Positions 45,143 to 53,401 of a stretch of DNA of 64,000 bases are shown piece by piece. The stretch's first letter is position 1. Each line of letters starts with the position of its first letter. Position numbers and translations under genes: made by a program. The notes beneath the pieces are model-generated. The model was not told where the DNA came from and did not search any database. It saw only the letters and a list, made by a program, of their open reading frames with translations. This stretch comes from Paraburkholderia youngii (GTDB lineage Bacteria > Pseudomonadota > Gammaproteobacteria > Burkholderiales > Burkholderiaceae). The DNA lies in contig NZ_JAALDK010000001.1 in assembly GCF_013366925.1 (NCBI RefSeq), forward strand, positions 4,643,165 through 4,707,164, in the 5' to 3' direction.

Positions 45143-46327
45143 TCACAGACGCTCGAAAACCGCCGCGATCCCCTGGCCGCCGCCGATGCACATCGTGACG
45201 AGCGCATAACGCCCGCCGATGCGCTGCAGCTCGTACAGCGCCTTCACGGTGATCAGCGCGCCGGTCGCGCCAATCGGATGGCCGAGCGAAATGCCCGAGC
45301 CATTCGGATTGACCTTGGCCGGATCGAAACCGAGCTCCTTGCTGACCGCACAGGCCTGCGCGGCGAATGCCTCGTTGGCCTCGATCACGTCGAGATCGGC
45401 GACCGTCAGACCCGCCCGCTCGAGCGCCTTACGGCTCGCTGGCACCGGCCCGATGCCCATATACGCCGGATCGACGCCCGCATGCGCGTACGACACGAGC
45501 CGCGCCAACGGCTTCACGCCGCGCCGCTCGGCGACGCTGCGCTCCATCAGCACGACGGCCGCCGCCGCGTCGTTGATGCCCGACGCGTTGCCCGCCGTCA
45601 CCGTGCCGTTGTCCTTCACGAACACCGGCTTCAGCTTCGCGAAATCGTCGGCGGTTGCGTTCAGCCGCGCGTGCTCGTCGGTGTCGAATACGACGTCGCC
45701 CTTCTTCGACGCGAGCGTGATCGGCAGAATCTGTTCCTTGAAGTAGCCGCTCGTGATCGCGTGAGCCGCGCGACGGTGCGACTCGAGCGCGAGCGCGTCC
45801 TGCGCGTCGCGCGAGATGTCGTACTTGCGCGCGACGTTCTCGGCGGTCACGCCCATATGGATCGACTGGAACGGATCGTTGAGCGCGCCGACCATCATGT
45901 CGACCAGACGCGCATCGCCCATGCGCTGACCGAAGCGCGCGGCCGGCATCGAGTACGGCGCGCGGCTCATGTTTTCAGCGCCGCCGCCGATCGCGATATC
46001 GGCGTCGCCGAGCAGCACGCTTTGCGCGGCCGACACGATGGCCTGCAAGCCCGAGCCGCACAGCCGGTTCACCGTCAGCGCGGGGGTATGCTGCGCGACC
46101 CCGCCGTTGATCGCCGCGACGCGCGCGAGATACATGTCTTTCGGCTCGGTGTGCACGACGTTGCCGAACACGACGTGCCCGACTTCATCGCCCGACACGC
46201 TCGCGCGCTCGAGCACTTCGCGCACGACGCGCGCGCCGAGATCGGTCGGGGCAAAATCCTTCAGGCTACCGCCGAACGTGCCGATTGCCGTGCGCACACC
46301 GCTTACCACCACTACGTCCCGTTGCAT
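45143..46327 (-). CDS. bktB: Beta-ketothiolase BktB-type acetyl-CoA acyltransferase
   Basis: 394-residue thiolase with acylation Cys90 in TVNRLCGSGLQA, the active-site His in SLGHPIGATG and the second Cys in VTMCIGGGQG. Length and Cys90 numbering match Cupriavidus BktB, which condenses acetyl-CoA with propionyl- or acetyl-CoA and supplies longer PHA monomers. It is encoded 6 kb from phaCAB, whose PhaA is a separate thiolase with Cys88. The ATG at 46327 has an AGGGG site upstream. A purely degradative thiolase role cannot be ruled out. Confidence 0.87.
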   Translation of the reverse strand: MQRDVVVVSGVRTAIGTFGGSLKDFAPTDLGARVVREVLERASVSGDEVGHVVFGNVVHTEPKDMYLARVAAINGGVAQHTPALTVNRLCGSGLQAIVSAAQSVLLGDADIAIGGGAENMSRAPYSMPAARFGQRMGDARLVDMMVGALNDPFQSIHMGVTAENVARKYDISRDAQDALALESHRRAAHAITSGYFKEQILPITLASKKGDVVFDTDEHARLNATADDFAKLKPVFVKDNGTVTAGNASGINDAAAAVVLMERSVAERRGVKPLARLVSYAHAGVDPAYMGIGPVPASRKALERAGLTVADLDVIEANEAFAAQACAVSKELGFDPAKVNPNGSGISLGHPIGATGALITVKALYELQRIGGRYALVTMCIGGGQGIAAVFERL

Positions 46328-46412
46328 CGCTTGCCCCTCCTGTTGTCTCCAGTTCGCCTGGATGATTGCGCCAACGCGGGCCATGCTGCGCCGCGCGCGG
46401 CTTACGTAATAT

Positions 46413-47363
46413 CTAGCCCGCCAGCAGCCGCTCGACGGTCTCGCGCGACGGGATCGGCGCGACCGCGCCATAACCTTGCGTCGACAGCGCGGCGGCGACG
46501 TTCGCGTAGCGCGCGGCCGCAAATGGATCGTCGCCCGCAACGATGCGCGCGATGAATGCGCCGCCGAAGCAGTCGCCGGCGCCGGTCGCATCGACCGCAT
46601 CGACGACGTGACCCGGCACGACGCGTCGCTCGTTAGCCGTCGCGATATACGAGCCGTCCTTGCCGAGCTTCAGCGCGACCACGCTCGGCCCGTGCGACAG
46701 CAGAAAATCGACGATTTCGTCGCGGCCCGTCAGCCCCGTCAGTTCGGTGACGTCGTCCCAGCTCGGCAGGCAGACGTCGGTCTGGCGGATCGCCTCGAGC
46801 ATCACCGCACGCGCCCGCGCGAGCGGCCACAGCTTCAGACGCAGATTGGTATCGAAGCTCACGCGCACGCCATTCGCGCGCGCATGCGCGATCGCTTCGA
46901 GCGCGGCGTCGCAAGCGCTGACGCTGATCGCGAGACTGATGCCGGACAGATGAACGACCTTCGCCGCCGCGAGCGCGTCGCGCGGCAGATCGGCGGGCGC
47001 ATAGCGGCTCGCCGCCGAGCCCGCGCGCAGATAGTCGAACGCATGGCCGTTGGGGCCGTGAGACACGAAATAGACGCCGGTCGACGCTAGCGCATCGATG
47101 CGCACGAACGACGTGTCGACCTGTTCGCGCTCCCACAGATCGACCAGCAGGCGTCCGAAATGATCGGCGCCGACCGCCGATACGAAGCCGGTCCTCGCAC
47201 CCTGGCGCGCGGCCGCGATGCAGAAGTTCGACGTGTCGCCGCCGAAGCCTTGCAGGTAGTTCGGCTGATCCTTCGCCGACTGGTTGAATTCGATCATCGC
47301 CTCGCCGAGCGCGAGGATGTCCGGTGTTTGAGCTTCAGGCCGTGCGGCCGCGCCGAGCGCCAT
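46413..47363 (-). CDS. PfkB-family sugar kinase, probably 2-keto-3-deoxygluconate kinase
   Basis: 316-residue ribokinase-fold enzyme. LGEAMIEFNQ and LQGFGGDTSNFCIAAARQGA form the substrate lid region, and the C-terminal PfkB signature DAVDATGAGDCFGGAF holds the catalytic Asp and anion hole. The N-terminal GGDTSN pattern is that of KdgK enzymes. It begins only three bases past the rimO stop, an unusual partner, and no Entner-Doudoroff gene is adjacent. Substrate assignment is by sequence resemblance. Confidence 0.82.
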   Translation of the reverse strand: MALGAAARPEAQTPDILALGEAMIEFNQSAKDQPNYLQGFGGDTSNFCIAAARQGARTGFVSAVGADHFGRLLVDLWEREQVDTSFVRIDALASTGVYFVSHGPNGHAFDYLRAGSAASRYAPADLPRDALAAAKVVHLSGISLAISVSACDAALEAIAHARANGVRVSFDTNLRLKLWPLARARAVMLEAIRQTDVCLPSWDDVTELTGLTGRDEIVDFLLSHGPSVVALKLGKDGSYIATANERRVVPGHVVDAVDATGAGDCFGGAFIARIVAGDDPFAAARYANVAAALSTQGYGAVAPIPSRETVERLLAG

Positions 47364-47366
47364 CGC

Positions 47367-48761
47367 TTAGACCTCACCCCACAAATCGTGGCCGTCCGCG
47401 CCGGTGATCTTCACCGACACGAAATCGCCGACCTTGTAGCGCTTCGATGCTTTGGTAGACGGCGCGATATAGACGACGCCGTCGATCTCCGGCGCGTCCG
47501 CCGCGGTGCGGCCGATGCCGCCGTCCGCGTTGATCTCGTCGACCAGCACCTTCAGCGTCTTGCCAACCTTCTTCGCGATGCGCTTCGCCGACACCTGCTC
47601 GGCCACTTCCATGAAGCGCGCCCGACGTTCCTCACGCACTTCGTCGGGCAGCGCGCCGTCGAGTTCGTTCGCGCTCGCGCCTTCGACCGGCGAATACGCG
47701 AAACAGCCGACGCGATCGAGCTCCGCCTCGCGGATGAAATCGAGCAGCGTCTCGAACTGCTCTTCAGTCTCGCCCGGGAAGCCGGCGATGAACGTGCTGC
47801 GGATCGTCAGATCCGGGCAGATCTCGCGCCACGCCTTCACGCGCTCCATCACCTTCTCGGCGTTGGCCGGGCGCTTCATGCGCTTGAGGACTTCCGGATG
47901 CGCGTGCTGGAACGGCACGTCGAGATACGGCAGCACGTGGCCCTTGTACGGACCCGCGGCCATCATCGGAATCACTTCGTCGACGCTCGGGTACGGATAC
48001 ACGTAATGCAGGCGCACCCACGCGCCGTATTGCGCGGCGAGTTCGCCGAGCGCGGCGACCAGATCCGTCATGCGCGTCTTGATCGGCTTGCCGTTCCAGA
48101 AACCGGTGCGGTATTTGACATCGACGCCGTAGGCGCTGGTGTCCTGCGAAATCACGAGCAGTTCCTTCACGCCGGACTTGAACAGGTTCTCGGCTTCGAG
48201 CATCACCTCGGCGACCGGGCGCGACACCAGATCGCCGCGCATCGACGGGATGATGCAGAACGTGCAGCGATGATTGCAGCCTTCGGAAATCTTAAGGTAC
48301 GCGTAGTGGCGCGGCGTGAGCTTGACGCCCGCTGCAGGCACCAGATCGACGAACGGATCGTGCGGCTTCGGCAGATGGCTGTGCACCGCCTGCATCACCT
48401 CGCCGACCGCGTGCGGGCCGGTCACCGCGAGCACCTTCGGATGCACTTCCTCGATCAGACCAGAACCGCTCGCGCTCTTCTTTGCGCCGAGGCAGCCGGT
48501 GACGATCACCTTGCCGTTTTCGTGGAGCGCTTCGCCGATCGCGTCGAGGCTTTCCTGCACCGCTTCGTCGATGAAGCCGCAGGTGTTGACGACCACGAGG
48601 TCGGCGCCGTCATAGGTGCCGGAGATTTCGTAGCCTTCGGCGCGCAGCTGCGTGATGATCTGCTCGGAATCGACGAGGGCCTTGGGGCAGCCGAGGGAAA
48701 CGAAGCCGACTTTCGGCGTGGCGCCCGGCGCGGCCGGAGCGTTCGAGGGGGTGGAAGACAT
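47367..48761 (-). CDS. rimO: Ribosomal protein S12 methylthiotransferase
   Basis: Radical-SAM enzyme that adds a methylthio group to the conserved Asp of ribosomal protein S12. 464 residues. The N-terminal MTTase domain carries Cys25 ([13 protein letters not shown]), Cys61 and Cys90 for the auxiliary cluster, the radical-SAM motif Cys162-x3-Cys166-x2-Cys169 in [13 protein letters not shown], and a C-terminal TRAM domain. [10 protein letters not shown] rather than the MiaB signature marks it as RimO. Confidence 0.96.
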   Translation of the reverse strand: MSSTPSNAPAAPGATPKVGFVSLGCPKALVDSEQIITQLRAEGYEISGTYDGADLVVVNTCGFIDEAVQESLDAIGEALHENGKVIVTGCLGAKKSASGSGLIEEVHPKVLAVTGPHAVGEVMQAVHSHLPKPHDPFVDLVPAAGVKLTPRHYAYLKISEGCNHRCTFCIIPSMRGDLVSRPVAEVMLEAENLFKSGVKELLVISQDTSAYGVDVKYRTGFWNGKPIKTRMTDLVAALGELAAQYGAWVRLHYVYPYPSVDEVIPMMAAGPYKGHVLPYLDVPFQHAHPEVLKRMKRPANAEKVMERVKAWREICPDLTIRSTFIAGFPGETEEQFETLLDFIREAELDRVGCFAYSPVEGASANELDGALPDEVREERRARFMEVAEQVSAKRIAKKVGKTLKVLVDEINADGGIGRTAADAPEIDGVVYIAPSTKASKRYKVGDFVSVKITGADGHDLWGEV

Positions 48762-48843
48762 GGGGGAACCGCTTGAAGACGTTAAACCCTGAATTGTAGC
48801 GGTTCGCCACCGCCACCGCTCGTAAGTCTTTGAATTCTAGTCT

Positions 48844-49887
48844 TCAAACGGGGATCGCTTCAGCCGGTTCGGGTTGATGCAGCTCGCTATTTTCGTCGCT
48901 AAAAACGTGCTCACGCGTTGGCGCCGACGCGCCCGCGGCCGCCAGCGCCTGGCCGATCACCGTAAGAATTTCGTCAGAGTCCTGCACGCGCCGGATCGCC
49001 GCATGCAGTTCGGCCGCTTGCGGCCAGGTCCGCTGCAGGTAGCTGAGCCACTGCTTGACGCGGCCGTGCTCATGGGTCAGCGAGCCGTGCGCCCGCAGCT
49101 TGTTCAGGTAGCCGACGATCGAACCCAGCACCTGCGGCCATTCGTCGGCCGACGCACACGGGTCCATGAGCCCGCGGATTCGCTGCGCCAGGAATGGATC
49201 CGACACGGCGCCGCGGCCAATCATCACGTCCGTGCAGCCGCTGACCGAGCGGCAGCGCTGCCAGTCCGCGACTGTCCAGACCTCGCCGTTCGCGATGACG
49301 GGCACATCGACGGCGTCGTCGATATGCGCGACCCACTCCCAGTGCGCCGGCGGCCGGTAGCGGTCGTCGCGCGTGCGCGCATGCACGACGAGCGAGGCCG
49401 CGCCGCCGTCCACGAGCGCCTGCGCGCATTCGATCGCCCGCGACGTGTCGGACACGCCGAGGCGCATTTTTGCGGTCACCGCGATATCGGCCGGCACCGC
49501 GGCGCGCACGGCCGCGACGATCTGGTTCAGCAGCTTCGGGTTCGCGAGCAGCATCGCGCCGCCGCCATGCTGATTGACCACTTTAGCGGGACAGCCGAAG
49601 TTCAGGTCGATACCGTACGGCGACAGCGTGGCCGCGTACGCGGCATTGCGCGCCATCCACCCGGGATCGCTGCCGAGCAGTTGAATCACCATCGGCGTGC
49701 CGCTGGCGGTCACGCTCGCGTGCAGGATCTCGGGCGCCTCGCGCTCATAGACGCGCGTCGGCAGCATCGAGCCCGTGATGCGGATGAACTCGGACACGCA
49801 GCCGTCGAAAGCGCCCGCGCTCGTCAGCACGTCGCGCAGCACGTAGTCCGCAAGCCCTTCCATTGGGGCGAGAAACAGCCGGCTCAT
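48844..49887 (-). CDS. dusC: tRNA-dihydrouridine synthase DusC
   Basis: FMN-dependent reductase that makes dihydrouridine at a defined tRNA position (U16 for E. coli DusC). 347 residues. TIM barrel with FLAPMEGLADYVLR at the start, catalytic Cys in DLNFGCPAKVVNQHGGG, TAKMRLGVSDTS, and VIANGEVWTVADWQ plus MIGRGAVSDPFLA for FMN phosphate binding. The ATG at 49887 starts at MSRLFLAPMEG, typical of DusC. Subfamily naming is by this N-terminus and overall pattern. Confidence 0.9.
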   Translation of the reverse strand: MSRLFLAPMEGLADYVLRDVLTSAGAFDGCVSEFIRITGSMLPTRVYEREAPEILHASVTASGTPMVIQLLGSDPGWMARNAAYAATLSPYGIDLNFGCPAKVVNQHGGGAMLLANPKLLNQIVAAVRAAVPADIAVTAKMRLGVSDTSRAIECAQALVDGGAASLVVHARTRDDRYRPPAHWEWVAHIDDAVDVPVIANGEVWTVADWQRCRSVSGCTDVMIGRGAVSDPFLAQRIRGLMDPCASADEWPQVLGSIVGYLNKLRAHGSLTHEHGRVKQWLSYLQRTWPQAAELHAAIRRVQDSDEILTVIGQALAAAGASAPTREHVFSDENSELHQPEPAEAIPV

Positions 49888-50317
49888 GAGGATGTGGGTG
49901 AACGGCGGATCAGCGGAGAACGATCCGTGCGGCCTTCGCAACGGAAGACACGGACGTGATCAGGGAGACGGTCGGAAACATAAGGCGGGTCCAGCGGAAG
50001 GAAAACGATAACGGCGCTAGCAGCGATGTGCCGGCAGAGGGACGCAACGGACCTTGAACCGCGGCCTGAATCCGGTTCCGACGGAAAAGCGTCCCCACGC
50101 GCGGGCCGGTATTGTAGCGCGTCGGTGGCTGCGCAATCGTGCGAGCCATCTGGGAGATTGGCAACGGAGCGGCGGGATGCCAACGCTACGCCGACGGCCA
50201 CGAGCTGGCTCAGCCAGGTCGCGCGATCCCGTTGCAGCCATGAAGGTCGGCTTCGCGTCCGCGGGCTACCCCCGAAGCCCTCGTCGACCCGAGCGGACGT
50301 CGCCGCCATTCACTCGT
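49888..50317. other. Intergenic region, phaR / dusC
   Basis: This 430-base gap holds no gene that could be supported. Reading frames crossing it are Arg/Ser-rich shadows of GC-rich DNA. It should carry the dusC promoter. No terminator-like hairpin with a T-run was seen after phaR. Confidence 0.4.
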
Positions 50318-50935
50318 TCACTTCTTCTCCGGCTCCGGATTGCCCTGGGGCGTAGCCGGCGCATTGCTCGCGTTGTTCGCATTGACAGCGCCGCCCGGCG
50401 TGAACGGGAACGTGGCGAACATGGTCTTCGCCTGGTTCTGCATCTGCTCCTGCATTTGCACGAACATGTTCTTCGACTGCTCGATATAGCTGGTCATCAT
50501 GCCCTGCATCATCGGCGCCTGCATGTTCATGAACTGCGACCAGACCTCAGGGTTCATCGCCTTGCCTTCATAGAGATTCTTCGACTGGTCGGCGAGCTTC
50601 GCCTGAATGTCGATGAAGGCCTGGATGTTCTTCTCCAGATACGTGCCCATCATGCCCTGCATCGCATGACCGTAGAACCGGATGATCTGCGACAGCATCG
50701 ACGACGAGAACATCGGCAGGCCGCCGCTCTCTTCTTCGAGAATGATCTGCAGCAGGATCGAACGCGTCAGGTCCTCGTTGCTCTTGGCATCGATCACCTT
50801 GAAATCTTCCTGATCGAGCACGAGCTGCTTCACATCAGTCAGCGTGATGTAGGTGCTCGTCTCCGTGTCGTAGAGCCGACGATTCGGATATTTCTTGATC
50901 AGTCGTTCGGCCGTTTTCTTTGTAGTAGTAGTCAT
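50318..50935 (-). CDS. phaR: PHA synthesis repressor PhaR
   Basis: 205-residue regulator that binds DNA and PHA granules and represses phasin genes until polymer accumulates. The N-terminal PHB accumulation DNA-binding domain reads RLIKKYPNRRLYDTETSTYI and TLTDVKQLVLDQEDFKVIDA, followed by an ILLQIILEEE helix. The C-terminal half is Met/Gln-rich (QMQEQMQNQAKTMF), suited to hydrophobic granule contact. It is last in the phaC-phaA-phaB-phaR order. Confidence 0.96.
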   Translation of the reverse strand: MTTTTKKTAERLIKKYPNRRLYDTETSTYITLTDVKQLVLDQEDFKVIDAKSNEDLTRSILLQIILEEESGGLPMFSSSMLSQIIRFYGHAMQGMMGTYLEKNIQAFIDIQAKLADQSKNLYEGKAMNPEVWSQFMNMQAPMMQGMMTSYIEQSKNMFVQMQEQMQNQAKTMFATFPFTPGGAVNANNASNAPATPQGNPEPEKK

Positions 50936-50972
50936 GTAACGCCTTTAAGCTCGAGTTAAGCAAACGCGGAAA

Positions 50973-51019
50973 CGGCGTCCGGGCTGTGCGATCGAATCGA
51001 TTGCGCAGCCGGGACGCCG
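50973..51019 (-). other. Long imperfect hairpin between phaB and phaR
   Basis: About 22 bases (50973-50994) pair with 50998-51019 around a short AAT loop, with one true mismatch and two G-U-type positions. On the minus strand only a short T stretch follows. It may be a partial terminator or an RNA-stability element that sets phaR expression below phaB. Confidence 0.55.
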
Positions 51020-51072
51020 GGGAAACCATCTGAGCCGGAGCGCGCCGCCATCCGGTCCGGCGCGCCGATGGC

Positions 51073-51813
51073 TCAGCCCATATGCAAGCCGCCGTTCAGC
51101 GAAAAATCTGCGCCGGTGGCGAAGCCCGATTCGTCCGACGCGAGCCATGCGACGATCGAGCCGATTTCGTCCGGCTGACCGAGGCGGCGCACCGGAATCG
51201 TCGCGACGATTTTTTCCAGCACGTCCGGGCGGATGGCCTTGACCATGTCGGTGCCGATGTAGCCCGGCGACACGGTGTTGACCGTCACGCCCTTGGTCGC
51301 GACTTCCTGCGCGAGCGACATCGTAAAGCCGTGGATGCCTGCCTTAGCAGTCGAATAATTGGTTTGGCCGAACTGGCCCTTCTGGCCGTTCACCGACGAA
51401 ATGTTGATTACGCGGCCAAAGCCACGCTCGACCATGCCGTCGATCACCTGCTTGGTGACGTTGAACAGGCTCGTCAGGTTGGTGTCGATCACCGCGGTCC
51501 AGTCTTCGTGCGTCATCTTGCGGAACACAACGTCGCGCGTGATGCCGGCATTGTTGACCAGCACGTCGATCTCGCCGACTTCGGCCTTGACCTTGTCGAA
51601 CGCGGCCTTGGTCGATTCCCAGTCGCCGACGTTGCCCTCGGAGGCGACGAAGTCGAAGCCAAGCGCTTTCTGCTCGTCGAGCCACTTTGCACGGCGCGGC
51701 GAATTCGGGCCGCAGCCCGCGATCACCTTGAAGCCTTCCTTGTGCAGACGCTGGCAGATGCTTGTGCCGATGCCGCCCATGCCGCCCGTTACGTACGCAA
51801 TTCGCTGTGTCAT
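51073..51813 (-). CDS. phaB: Acetoacetyl-CoA reductase
   Basis: NADPH-dependent short-chain dehydrogenase that makes (R)-3-hydroxybutyryl-CoA, the PHB monomer. 246 residues, same length as Cupriavidus PhaB, with identical catalytic numbering: Ser140, Tyr153 and Lys157 (ISSVNGQKGQFGQTNYSTAK). Cofactor loop YVTGGMGGIG and NNAGITRD are present. ATG at 51813 starts MTQRIAYVTGG. It follows phaA after a 227-base spacer. Confidence 0.97.
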   Translation of the reverse strand: MTQRIAYVTGGMGGIGTSICQRLHKEGFKVIAGCGPNSPRRAKWLDEQKALGFDFVASEGNVGDWESTKAAFDKVKAEVGEIDVLVNNAGITRDVVFRKMTHEDWTAVIDTNLTSLFNVTKQVIDGMVERGFGRVINISSVNGQKGQFGQTNYSTAKAGIHGFTMSLAQEVATKGVTVNTVSPGYIGTDMVKAIRPDVLEKIVATIPVRRLGQPDEIGSIVAWLASDESGFATGADFSLNGGLHMG

Positions 51814-52040
51814 AAACCACACTCCGTTATCGTTGTCGAGGCGCCTGCCGGCGGCCTCGTGCCTCGCCTGATGCTGGTTCACGTTGCCGCCGGGCGACCG
51901 TCTGGCAACGCGCGCTGCCGGCCCGAGTCATCTGTTGCAGCGCGCCCCACCGCCAGTTGGCGTGCGGCGCGGCCAGATGGCTGTGCCGGCGAAGGCCACG
52001 CGCGAACGGTCGCGGTCGCGCGCGGCGTACCCAGCGTACT

Positions 52041-53222
52041 TTAAACTCGCTCGACCGCGAGCGCGACACCCATGCCGCCGCCGATACACAACGACGCCAG
52101 ACCCTTCTTCGCATCGCGCTTCTGCATTTCGTGCAGCAGCGTAACGAGAATCCGGCAGCCGGACGCGCCGATCGGGTGGCCGATCGCGATCGCGCCGCCG
52201 TTCACGTTGATCTTCGACGTGTCCCAGCCCATCTGCTTGTGCACGGCGAGCGCCTGTGCGGCAAACGCTTCGTTGATTTCCATCAGGTCGAGGTCGGCCG
52301 GCGTCCAGCCCGCGCGCTCGAGGCAGCGGCGCGAAGCCGGCACCGGGCCCATGCCCATCACCTTCGGATCGACACCCGCGTTCGCGTACGCCTTGATGCG
52401 CGCGAGCGGCGTGAGACCGAGCGCTTCCGCTTTCTTCAGCGACATCACGAGCACCGCGGCCGCGCCGTCGTTCAGGCCCGACGCATTCGCCGCCGTGACC
52501 GTGCCTTCCTTCGAGAACGCCGGCTTCAGGCCCGCGAGCGATTCGGCCGTCACGCCGTGACGCACGAATTCGTCGGTGGCGAAGCGCAGCGGCTCGCCCT
52601 TGCGTTGCGGAATCTCGACCGGCACGATTTCGTCGTTGAAGCGCCCTGCCTTCTGCGCGGCTTCCGCCTTGTTCTGCGACAGCGCCGCGAACGCATCCTG
52701 CTGTTCGCGCGTGATGTCGTGTTCCTTCGCGACGTTCTCAGCCGTCACGCCCATGTGGTACTGGTTGTAGACGTCCCACAGGCCGTCGACGATCATCGAG
52801 TCGATCAGCTTCGCGTCGCCCATGCGGAAACCATCGCGCGAACCCGGCAGCACGTGCGGCGCGGCGCTCATGTTTTCCTGGCCGCCTGCGACGACGATGT
52901 CCGCATCGCCGGCGATGATCGCGTTGGCCGCGAGCATCACGGCCTTCAGACCCGAGCCGCAAACCTTGTTGATCGTCATGCCGGGCACGGCCGACGGCAA
53001 ACCCGCCTTGATCAGCGCCTGACGCGCGGGGTTCTGACCGGAGCCCGCCGTCAGCACCTGGCCCAAGATAACTTCGCTCACCTGTTCCGGCTTCACGCCG
53101 GCCCGTTCGAGTACGGCGCGCACCGCGACCGCTCCGAGTTCAGGTGCGGCAACCTTCGCCAGCGACCCACCAAACTTGCCCACTGCAGTACGAGCGGCCG
53201 ATACGATCACAACATCAGTCAT
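52041..53222 (-). CDS. phaA: Acetyl-CoA acetyltransferase (beta-ketothiolase)
   Basis: Condenses two acetyl-CoA into acetoacetyl-CoA for PHB synthesis. 393 residues as in Cupriavidus PhaA, with Cys88 in [12 protein letters not shown], the active-site His in [10 protein letters not shown] and the second Cys in SLCIGGGMG. The ATG at 53222 starts [20 protein letters not shown]. It lies 179 bases after phaC on the same strand. Confidence 0.97.
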   Translation of the reverse strand: MTDVVIVSAARTAVGKFGGSLAKVAAPELGAVAVRAVLERAGVKPEQVSEVILGQVLTAGSGQNPARQALIKAGLPSAVPGMTINKVCGSGLKAVMLAANAIIAGDADIVVAGGQENMSAAPHVLPGSRDGFRMGDAKLIDSMIVDGLWDVYNQYHMGVTAENVAKEHDITREQQDAFAALSQNKAEAAQKAGRFNDEIVPVEIPQRKGEPLRFATDEFVRHGVTAESLAGLKPAFSKEGTVTAANASGLNDGAAAVLVMSLKKAEALGLTPLARIKAYANAGVDPKVMGMGPVPASRRCLERAGWTPADLDLMEINEAFAAQALAVHKQMGWDTSKINVNGGAIAIGHPIGASGCRILVTLLHEMQKRDAKKGLASLCIGGGMGVALAVERV

Positions 53223-53401
53223 TTCCATATCCTCAGGGCATCCCGGCAAACCGCGCCGCAGCCCGTTACGTTAAAAATTGCGTCGCAACTTGCGTTGCTC
53301 TCACGCCTTCATCAACCAGACGCTCATTCACCTGCCAAACACCTATGCACCGGCCGACTGCACAGCAACTTCGAACGCGCGCGTCGGCCCGTGCGTGAAA
53401 C

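Noticed and set aside
49884..50309. Minus-strand 141-codon frame between phaR and dusC
   Set aside because: Ser/Arg-rich with no hydrophobic core or start signal, and it fills a gap expected to hold the dusC promoter.
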